This document shows, piece by piece, positions 1 to 4,561 of a stretch of DNA of 5,728 nt (positions are counted from its first letter, which is position 1; every line of letters begins with the position of its first letter). The position numbers were made by a program, and so were the translations under genes. The DNA is from an uncultured Clostridium sp. (GTDB lineage: Bacteria; Bacillota; Clostridia; Lachnospirales; Lachnospiraceae): positions 1 through 5,728 of the forward strand of contig CALELW010000193.1 in NCBI GenBank assembly GCA_937902905.1. Direction: 5' to 3'. Below the pieces are notes generated by a model. It searched no databases. It saw only the letters and a program-made list of their open reading frames with translations, and was not told where the DNA came from.

Positions 1-392
1 TTATAAGCAATGTTGTTACTGTTACTTACGACAAATGTATCAAAGGAATGACCTTGTTTTAAGAACGGATATTTTTCTTCCAATATTTCCTCTTTATTAT
101 AGGAAGAAACTCCTTTTGCATCCATGTCATTTTGATAAATAAAACGGACATCCAGTTGATGATTTGTAATAACTTCGATGGATACCTGAAAAGCAACTTT
201 GTATTTTTTTTCGATTAAACCAAGGATATCGCCCTGTTCTTTTTCATCAATTGCAAGGATAATTGTATCATTATCACAAGAGACAATTGTAAGTGGACTA
301 ATCCATGTACGAAAAAGAACGCCGTTGATATTATAAGTATCCCTCATATATGTAATTATTTCGTTCCATTTGTCTTTAATTTCATTTTCCAT
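1..392 (-). CDS. dnaA: Chromosomal replication initiator DnaA, N-terminal 130 residues (cut by window edge)
   Basis: DnaA is the AAA+ ATPase that binds DnaA boxes, melts oriC and recruits the replicative helicase. Reading leftward from the ATG at 392-390, the frame stays open for 130 codons to the window edge. Domain I is recognisable: Trp9 matches the conserved N-terminal Trp of the family, and LFRTWISPL (residues 26-34) matches the family's FxxWIxPL block. After about residue 85 comes a short polar stretch standing in for domain II. The start of the AAA+ domain III is FDTFVVSNSN (residues 117-126), the block that precedes Walker A; Walker A itself lies outside the window. A Shine-Dalgarno AGGAAA (402-397) sits 6 bases before the ATG. 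The gene is divergent from rpmH, the standard arrangement beside a Firmicute origin. The linker is short compared with E. coli DnaA. Identification is firm; most of the protein is not visible. Confidence 0.93.
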   Translation of the reverse strand, partial: MENEIKDKWNEIITYMRDTYNINGVLFRTWISPLTIVSCDNDTIILAIDEKEQGDILGLIEKKYKVAFQVSIEVITNHQLDVRFIYQNDMDAKGVSSYNKEEILEEKYPFLKQGHSFDTFVVSNSNNIAY

Positions 393-447
393 TAAATTTC
401 CTGCCTATCCTAATAAAAATTGAATTTGGGTAAAATCATACGTTTTT

Positions 448-476
448 ATTGTACTACAAATAAGAGGCAAAAGCAA
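448..476 (-). promoter_or_regulatory. Sigma-A type promoter for dnaA
   Basis: Read on the minus strand, a -35 box TTGCTT (476-471) is followed after exactly 17 bases by a -10 box TACAAT (453-448). Each differs from consensus at few positions (TTGACA and TATAAT). Transcription would begin near 441, giving a leader of roughly 50 bases before the dnaA ATG at 392. An inverted repeat, TTGTA-C-TACAA, overlaps the -10 box. The call rests on sequence match and position only. Confidence 0.65.
449..459. repeat. Short inverted repeat overlapping the dnaA -10 box
   Basis: TTGTACTACAA is a perfect 5-base inverted repeat around a single central C. It covers most of the dnaA -10 hexamer and the adjoining spacer. 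Its position would suit an operator that blocks dnaA transcription, but the half-sites are short and AT-rich and could be coincidental. I do not recognise it as the site of a known regulator. Confidence 0.3.
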
Positions 477-504
477 ATTTTATTGACATGATTTTAGAAA
501 AAAT

Positions 505-513
505 TGTTGATAA
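505..513 (-). promoter_or_regulatory. Imperfect DnaA box
   Basis: On the minus strand this reads TTATCAACA, one mismatch from the DnaA box consensus TTATCCACA. It lies between the two divergent promoters, about 15 bases upstream of the rpmH -35 and 29 bases upstream of the dnaA -35. This is where DnaA would be expected to autoregulate or bind near the origin. A single 8-of-9 match in AT-rich DNA is weak evidence. Confidence 0.35.
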
Positions 514-527
514 ACGCAAAGAACTGC

Positions 528-556
528 TTGACTATTGGAATATATGATAATATAAT
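528..556 (+). promoter_or_regulatory. Strong sigma-A promoter for the rpmH operon
   Basis: A -35 box TTGACT (528-533, five of six consensus bases) is followed after the ideal 17-base spacer by a perfect -10 box TATAAT (551-556). Transcription would start near 563 and leave a leader of about 45 bases before the rpmH ATG. This is the best promoter in the window and fits the heavy demand for ribosomal protein L34. It presumably also drives rnpA, yidD, yidC and jag by read-through past the hairpin after rpmH. Confidence 0.85.
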
Positions 557-590
557 TAGGCTTGATACGGATTTCGTTATTATTTCATAA

Positions 591-598
591 AGGAGGTG
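591..598 (+). promoter_or_regulatory. rpmH ribosome binding site, decides the start
   Basis: AGGAGGTG is a near-perfect complement to the 3' end of 16S rRNA. It lies 8 bases before the ATG at 607. A nearer ATG at 600-602 is too close to the site and opens a different frame that soon stops. The ATG at 613, third codon of rpmH, would lose the usual Met-Lys start. Spacing therefore favours 607. Confidence 0.85.
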
Positions 599-606
599 TA
601 TGCAAA

Positions 607-741
607 ATGAAGATGACATATCAGCCAAAAAAGAGACAGCGTTCGAAAGTTCACGGTTTTCGTAAAAGAATGAGCACTTCAAATGGTAGAAAAGTGCTTG
701 CCAGAAGAAGAGCTAAGGGAAGAAAGAAATTGTCTGCATAA
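607..741 (+). CDS. rpmH: 50S ribosomal protein L34 (bL34)
   Basis: L34 is a small, very basic protein of the large ribosomal subunit. The 44-residue product starts MKMTYQPKKRQRSKVHGF and continues with GFRKRMSTSNGRKVL, then a run of Arg and Lys, ending KKLSA. Length and sequence match the family's usual 44 residues with the TYQP and HGFRxRM signatures. It is too short for many gene finders' cutoffs but is unmistakable. It is the first gene after the strong promoter at 528-556 and has the best ribosome binding site of the cluster. A hairpin starting at the stop codon separates it from rnpA. Residue 3 is Met where many L34 proteins have Arg, a trivial difference. Confidence 0.97.
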   Translation: MKMTYQPKKRQRSKVHGFRKRMSTSNGRKVLARRRAKGRKKLSA

Positions 742-770
742 GGTCAGATTTTTACTGACCTTTTCTTCTC
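740..770 (+). terminator. Hairpin with U-rich tail between rpmH and rnpA (attenuator or partial terminator)
   Basis: AAGGTCAG (740-747) pairs with CTGACCTT (755-762), an 8-base-pair stem around the 7-base loop ATTTTTA. A pyrimidine-rich tail TTTTCTTCTC (761-770) follows. The stem begins inside the rpmH stop codon. The tail is interrupted by C residues and the stem has only four G-C pairs, so termination is probably incomplete. That would give abundant rpmH message with reduced read-through into rnpA and the genes beyond. No separate rnpA promoter is visible in the short gap. Confidence 0.7.
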
Positions 771-788
771 CCTGATGAGGAAAAGAAA

Positions 789-1118
789 ATGTTTGAAAAA
801 TTAGGAAAGAATCCTGAATTTCAAAAGGTCTACAAGCAAGGTAGATCAAAAGCAAATAAGTATCTGGTTATGTATGTTAAAACAGGGGAGAGTGGTCCCA
901 GTCGTTACGGCTTTTCTGTAAGTAAGAAAGTTGGTAACAGTGTTGTGCGTCATCACATCACCAGATTATTAAGAGAATCCGTTCGTAAGAATGACGCATT
1001 GGTGAAAGAGGGTAACCGAATTATTATCGTTGCCCGAAAAGATGTAAAAAATAAGAATTTTAAAGAAGTAGACGGCGCAGTTTTTCATTTATTGAAAATA
1101 CATGGAATATTGAAATGA
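789..1118 (+). CDS. rnpA: Ribonuclease P protein component
   Basis: RnpA is the small basic protein subunit that helps the catalytic RNA of RNase P bind precursor tRNA and metal ions while removing the 5' leader. The 109-residue length is typical. FEKLGKNPEFQKVYKQGRS at the N-terminus and RYGFSVSKKVGNSVVRHHIT (residues 39-58) followed by RLLRE are diagnostic. The so-called RNR helix, usually VRNRIKRL, reads VRHHITRL here, so the second Arg of the motif is His56. The ATG is preceded by GAGGA (777-781) at 7-base spacing. The gene sits downstream of rpmH, past a hairpin, and 9 bases ahead of yidD in the same reading frame. Family identity is firm; the motif change is discussed in the findings. 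Confidence 0.96.
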   Translation: MFEKLGKNPEFQKVYKQGRSKANKYLVMYVKTGESGPSRYGFSVSKKVGNSVVRHHITRLLRESVRKNDALVKEGNRIIIVARKDVKNKNFKEVDGAVFHLLKIHGILK

Positions 1119-1127
1119 AGTGATTGT

Positions 1128-1340
1128 GTGAAGAAAATTTTATTAGCTGTGATACACATCTATCAAAAATATATATCACCATTGAAAAGAACACCTTCCT
1201 GTATCTATACACCGTGTTGTTCTGAGTATGCTGCTCAGGCAATCAAAAAGTATGGTGCAGGAAAAGGTGGTTTTTTGGCTATAAAAAGAATTTTAAGATG
1301 CCACCCTTTTCACAAAGGTGGTTATGATCCTGTGCCGTAA
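1128..1340 (+). CDS. yidD: Membrane protein insertion efficiency factor YidD
   Basis: YidD is a small membrane-associated protein thought to assist YidC-dependent insertion of inner-membrane proteins. The 70-residue product begins KKILLAVIHIYQKYISPLKR, an amphipathic or hydrophobic N-terminus. The C-terminal half has the family block AIKRILRCHPFHKGGYDPVP (residues 51-70), which is decisive. The Cys-rich segment is CIYTPCCSEYA (25-35), where the family usually has PTCSxYA, so Cys30 replaces Thr. The start is a GTG at 1128 with only a weak Shine-Dalgarno (AAGTGA, 1118-1123). There is no upstream in-frame alternative, because the next codons back reach the rnpA stop. The weak site 9 bases after rnpA suggests translational coupling. 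yidC follows after 19 bases. Confidence 0.93.
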   Translation: MKKILLAVIHIYQKYISPLKRTPSCIYTPCCSEYAAQAIKKYGAGKGGFLAIKRILRCHPFHKGGYDPVP

Positions 1341-1359
1341 ACAGTATTAGGAGGAAAAT

Positions 1360-2367
1360 ATGTTCCCATTAGGTTGGTTGAATCAGTTATTGGGGTTGGC
1401 TATGAATGGCATCGACTGGTGTATGTACCATTTATTAGGCGTGCATAATGTTGGTTGGTGTATTGTAATATTTACATTATTTGTATATATTCTTATGTAT
1501 CCTCTCAACGCGAAACAGCAGAAATCATCCCGGTTGATGAATAAGATTAACCCGGAGATTAAAGCAATTCAGAAGAAATACAAGAATAAAAAAGACCAGG
1601 CATCTCAGATGAAGATGAATCAGGAGACGCAGGATATTTATGCAAAATATGGAATTAGTCCATTTGGTGGATGCCTTCCTCTTTTGATTACAATGCCGAT
1701 TCTTTTTGCTTTGTATAATGTCATTCGTAACATTCCATATTATGTAAATGGAATTGGTTCGATGAAAGAGAATCCGGAAGCTTACAAATTTTTAGGGCTT
1801 TTGGTTAATGAATCTCCGATGTCTTTGTTTAGAGACAGAGCAAATTATCCGTATGCCGGAATTTTGGTATTTTTGATTCCGATTTTGGCTATGGTTCTTC
1901 AGTTTATTAATACGAAACTGATTCAGGTAAAAACAGATGCTGGTGAGCAGGACCAGATGCAGAGTTCTATGAAGATGATGAACTACATGATGCCTGTTAT
2001 GTCCGGATTTTTCTGTCTTTCCTTTGACGTAAGTATTGGTATTTACTGGATTATCGGTAGTTTGTTTAGAATTGTACAGGCTATTTTGATTAACCGCAAA
2101 GTAGACAGCATTTCTTTGGATGAATTGATTGAAAAGAATAAAGGTAAAGCAACGAAGAAAAGTGCAAAACGTGAAGCCATGAATCGTCAGATGGAAGAGT
2201 ATGCGAAAAAGAAAACAGCAGGAATTAAATCTGCTTCCGCTTATCAGAATACCGCTGATTCATCTTCCAAAGAGGAAGAGGTTCAGACTCATGTAAACAA
2301 ATATTTTGATTCCGGCAGTATTGCGGGATATGCACACATGCTTTCTGGAAAGAAAGATAAAAAATAG
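1360..2367 (+). CDS. yidC: YidC/Oxa1-family membrane protein insertase
   Basis: YidC inserts and folds membrane proteins, alone or with SecYEG. The 335-residue protein is of the Gram-positive (SpoIIIJ-like) type, without the large extracytoplasmic domain of E. coli YidC. Visible segments are: an N-terminal hydrophobic stretch (about 4-28); a membrane segment 32-50 ending YPL; a charged cytoplasmic hairpin 51-100 with KQQKSSRLMNKINPEI; a membrane segment 102-125 with FGGCLPLLITMPILFALY; an external insert 130-164; and membrane segments 165-188 and 207-244. A highly charged tail of about 88 residues (248-335) probably contacts the ribosome. No lipobox or cleavable signal is evident. Tyr43 occupies the place where B. 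subtilis SpoIIIJ has its functional Arg73. AGGAGG (1349-1354) precedes the ATG by 5 bases, and the TAG stop runs into the jag ribosome binding site. Confidence 0.95.
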   Translation: MFPLGWLNQLLGLAMNGIDWCMYHLLGVHNVGWCIVIFTLFVYILMYPLNAKQQKSSRLMNKINPEIKAIQKKYKNKKDQASQMKMNQETQDIYAKYGISPFGGCLPLLITMPILFALYNVIRNIPYYVNGIGSMKENPEAYKFLGLLVNESPMSLFRDRANYPYAGILVFLIPILAMVLQFINTKLIQVKTDAGEQDQMQSSMKMMNYMMPVMSGFFCLSFDVSIGIYWIIGSLFRIVQAILINRKVDSISLDELIEKNKGKATKKSAKREAMNRQMEEYAKKKTAGIKSASAYQNTADSSSKEEEVQTHVNKYFDSGSIAGYAHMLSGKKDKK

Positions 2368-2379
2368 GAGGAATTTAAG

Positions 2380-3102
2380 ATGGAAGAGTGGAAAGAGTTT
2401 TCTGCAAAAACAGCAGATGAAGCTTTGACAAATGCTTTAATCCAGATGGAAACAACAAGTGACCAGATTGAATATGAAGTAGTTGAAGAAGAAAAAAGTG
2501 GAATTTTAGGATTGTTTAGTAAACCGGCAGTTATCCGCGTTCGTAAAAAAGAGAATGTAGTGGATACGGTTAAGAACTTTTTAGCAAAAACATTCCAGGC
2601 TATGAAATTAGATGTAAAGATTGAAACAGAGTTTGACGAAGTTGAAAATGAAATCCGCATCGAGTTGAAGGGTACTGAGATGGGTATGTTAATCGGAAAA
2701 CGTGGACAGACTTTGGATTCCCTTCAGTATTTGACTTCTCTTGTTGCAAATAAAAACAAAGATACTTATACGAAGATTAAGATTGATACGGAAAATTATC
2801 GTCAGAGAAGAAAAGAAACAATTGAGAATCTGGCAAGAAATGTGGCAAGCAAAGTTAAGAAGACAGGACGTCCTGCTTTCTTAGAGCCGATGAATCCATA
2901 TGAAAGAAGAATTATTCATGCGGAATTGCAGGCCGACAAATATGTGGATACACATAGTGAAGGTGAAGAGCCACATCGTAAAGTGGTTGTTACTTTGAAT
3001 CGGGAATTTGCTTCGGAACTTCCAAGAAGAAATAATTATCGGAGAAGAAACAATAATTATTCCCGTGACCGCAAGAGACCATATCAGGAAAAGAAAGATT
3101 GA
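2380..3102 (+). CDS. jag: RNA-binding protein Jag/KhpB (EloR family)
   Basis: Jag (KhpB, EloR) is a cytoplasmic RNA-binding protein linked in streptococci to cell elongation and division, and it usually partners with the small KH protein KhpA. The 240 residues show all three domains. Jag_N (about 1-55) contains FSAKTADEALTNAL and KSGILGLFSKPAVIRV. The KH domain (about 60-135) has the GxxG loop GKRG at 106-109 followed by QTLDSLQYL. The R3H domain (about 140-206) has its Arg-xxx-His signature at R176 and H180. A basic, Asn-rich tail (216-240) carries a repeated RRNNY-like unit. The ribosome binding site AGGAGG overlaps the yidC stop codon, 12 bases before the ATG at 2380, so the two genes are co-transcribed and probably coupled. 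A strong terminator follows the gene. Confidence 0.96.
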   Translation: MEEWKEFSAKTADEALTNALIQMETTSDQIEYEVVEEEKSGILGLFSKPAVIRVRKKENVVDTVKNFLAKTFQAMKLDVKIETEFDEVENEIRIELKGTEMGMLIGKRGQTLDSLQYLTSLVANKNKDTYTKIKIDTENYRQRRKETIENLARNVASKVKKTGRPAFLEPMNPYERRIIHAELQADKYVDTHSEGEEPHRKVVVTLNREFASELPRRNNYRRRNNNYSRDRKRPYQEKKD

Positions 3103-3114
3103 GAGAAAAGTGTG

Positions 3115-3145
3115 AAAGGCTGATTCTTAGGATTCAGCCTTTTTT
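3115..3145 (+). terminator. Intrinsic terminator after jag
   Basis: AAAGGCTGA (3115-3123) pairs with TCAGCCTTT (3134-3142), a perfect 9-base-pair stem. The stem can be extended past one T-T mismatch by two more pairs, leaving a TTAG loop. Six T residues (3140-3145) end the structure. It lies 12 bases after the jag stop and ends 20 bases before the mnmE ATG, so it divides the rpmH-to-jag unit from mnmE-mnmG. Confidence 0.85.
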
Positions 3146-3165
3146 GACAAAGAAAAGGAGTTTTT

Positions 3166-4548
3166 ATGTTTGAACAGGAGACAATTGCCGCAATTGCTAC
3201 ATCATCGAAAAATGGAAGTATCAGCGTAATTCGAGTGAGCGGAGAAAATTCTTTTTCCATTGTGAGCCGTATTTTTTGTAATGAAAAAGGAAATTCGATT
3301 GATTTAAATGAAAAGAAAAGCCACACGATTCAGTATGGTTTTATTTTTGATGGTTTGAAGAAAATTGATGAAGTTCTTGTACTTCTCATGAAGGCTCCAA
3401 AAAGTTATACGGCGGAAGATGTAGTAGAAATCCAGTGTCATGGCGGTCATTATATCTGTCAAGTGATTTTGAATTTGTTAGTTCGTCATGGTGTAAGAGT
3501 TGCGGAGCCGGGTGAATTTACAAAACGTGCTTTTTTAAATGGGAGACTTGATTTATCACAGGCAGAAGCCGTGATGGATGTGATTCAGTCGAAAAGTGAA
3601 TTAGCACTTTCTAATTCGATGAGTCAGTTGAGAGGAAGCATTAAGAATAGAATCCAAAAACTTCGTGAAGTAATATTGGAAGATGTTGCTTATTTGGAAG
3701 CGGCACTTGATGATCCGGAACATATTTCTTTGGATTCTTTCGATGAAACCATTGAAGGTCATGTGCAGGCACTGTTAAAGGATACCAATCATTTGCTTGA
3801 AAATTGTAACAATGGAAGAATTATGAAAGAAGGAATCCAGACGGTAATTGTTGGAAAACCAAATGTAGGAAAATCTTCTTTATTGAATTGTCTGCTTCGT
3901 GAAAACCGTGCAATTGTAACGAATATTCCGGGTACAACAAGAGATACCTTAGAAGAAGATATTGTGATAGGAAATATATTATTACATTTAATTGATACAG
4001 CCGGAATCCGAGAGACAGAAAATGAAATTGAGAGTATTGGTATCAAAAAGACGAAAGAGTCTCTTGAGAAAGCGGATTTCGTAATTATTGTTTTGGATAG
4101 CAGCAAAGAATTATCCAAAGAAGATTATGAAATTCTTGATTTATGTAAAAATAGTACAGGTGTTGTTTTAGTAAATAAATCAGATTTGGAACAAACATTG
4201 AAGATGGAAGAAATTCATAATTTGTCAGGAAAAGATGTCATTTCATTTTCCGCTGCAAAGGGAGATGGATTGGATGAACTCGAATCCTATATTAAGAGAC
4301 AATTTATTGAATCGAAAATAGAAGAAAAAGATGATTTATATATTACCAATGCTAGACAGAAAGAAGCTTTGGTTCAGACAAAGGATAGTCTGGAAAAAGT
4401 GTTGGAAAGTATTGAACTCGGTATGCCGGAGGATTTATATGCAATTGATTTGACAAATGCTTATGAGTCGCTTGGTAAAATTATCGGAGAGACACTCGAA
4501 GAAGATATCATTAATAAAATATTTAAAGATTTTTGTATGGGAAAATAA
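3166..4548 (+). CDS. mnmE: tRNA uridine-5-carboxymethylaminomethyl modification GTPase MnmE
   Basis: MnmE, with MnmG, installs the (carboxymethyl)aminomethyl group on the wobble uridine U34 of certain tRNAs, using GTP and a tetrahydrofolate one-carbon donor. At 460 residues it matches the family (E. coli 454). The N-terminal folate-binding domain (about 1-118) includes DTIAAIAT-like ETIAAIATSS and EIQCHGG (88-94). A helical domain with GEFTKRAFLNGRLDLSQAEA follows (116-135). The inserted G domain has G1 GKPNVGKS (230-237), G2 TTRDT (257-261), G3 DTAG (277-280), G4 NKSD (337-340) and G5-like SAAKG (362-366). The protein ends FCMGK with the catalytic-region Cys457; the family's usual ending is FCIGK. 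The ribosome binding site AAAGGAG (3154-3160) is 5 bases before the ATG. A terminator lies directly upstream, and mnmG starts 13 bases downstream. Confidence 0.98.
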   Translation: MFEQETIAAIATSSKNGSISVIRVSGENSFSIVSRIFCNEKGNSIDLNEKKSHTIQYGFIFDGLKKIDEVLVLLMKAPKSYTAEDVVEIQCHGGHYICQVILNLLVRHGVRVAEPGEFTKRAFLNGRLDLSQAEAVMDVIQSKSELALSNSMSQLRGSIKNRIQKLREVILEDVAYLEAALDDPEHISLDSFDETIEGHVQALLKDTNHLLENCNNGRIMKEGIQTVIVGKPNVGKSSLLNCLLRENRAIVTNIPGTTRDTLEEDIVIGNILLHLIDTAGIRETENEIESIGIKKTKESLEKADFVIIVLDSSKELSKEDYEILDLCKNSTGVVLVNKSDLEQTLKMEEIHNLSGKDVISFSAAKGDGLDELESYIKRQFIESKIEEKDDLYITNARQKEALVQTKDSLEKVLESIELGMPEDLYAIDLTNAYESLGKIIGETLEEDIINKIFKDFCMGK

Positions 4549-4561
4549 AGGAGAGAAAATT

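Larger units (their letters stand above)
393..606. other. dnaA-rpmH divergent intergenic region, origin-proximal
   Basis: This AT-rich gap of about 214 bases separates two divergently transcribed genes. It holds a promoter for each direction (448-476 minus, 528-556 plus), the rpmH ribosome binding site, one imperfect DnaA box (505-513) and a short inverted repeat (449-459). In many Firmicutes the gap between rpmH and dnaA carries one half of a bipartite oriC, with the other half between dnaA and dnaN. I see no cluster of DnaA boxes here, so the unwinding site may lie on the dnaN side, outside this window. No small gene with convincing start signals is present. Confidence 0.7.

Noticed and set aside
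483..488. Perfect TTGACA on the plus strand upstream of rpmH, a possible second promoter
   Set aside because: No acceptable -10 hexamer lies 16-18 bases downstream; the candidates there are GTTGAT and TTGATA.
600..662. ATG at 600 opening a short alternative frame over the start of rpmH
   Set aside because: It sits only one base after AGGAGGTG, too close for initiation, and stops after about 20 codons with no recognisable sequence.
494..682. Minus-strand open frame of 62 codons across the rpmH promoter and gene
   Set aside because: It runs antisense through rpmH and the sigma-A promoter and resembles no family I recognise. Antisense to a highly conserved gene is the simpler explanation.
1060..1242. 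Minus-strand open frame of 60 codons across the rnpA-yidD junction
   Set aside because: It is antisense to both identified genes and has no family resemblance.
2289..2660. Minus-strand open frame of 123 codons opposite the yidC-jag junction
   Set aside because: It is antisense to two well-identified genes and its Ser- and Phe-rich product is typical of antisense translation of Lys- and Glu-rich coding DNA.
2943..2951. TGTGGATAC, one mismatch from a DnaA box, inside jag
   Set aside because: It is a lone match in coding sequence for Val-Asp-Thr with no neighbouring boxes, as expected by chance.
3008..3036. TTGCTT, 17-base spacer, AATAAT inside the end of jag, a possible internal promoter for mnmEG
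   Set aside because: The match is moderate in an AT-rich Arg-Asn coding repeat, and its transcript would meet the jag terminator first. Not strong enough to annotate.
3144..3149. TTGACA directly after the jag terminator, a possible mnmE -35 box
   Set aside because: A -10 box at proper spacing would fall at about 3167-3172, inside the mnmE coding start, and reads TGTTTG.
3789..4118. Minus-strand open frame of 109 codons opposite the MnmE GTPase domain
   Set aside because: It is fully antisense to the conserved G1 to G3 motifs of mnmE and has no recognisable features.
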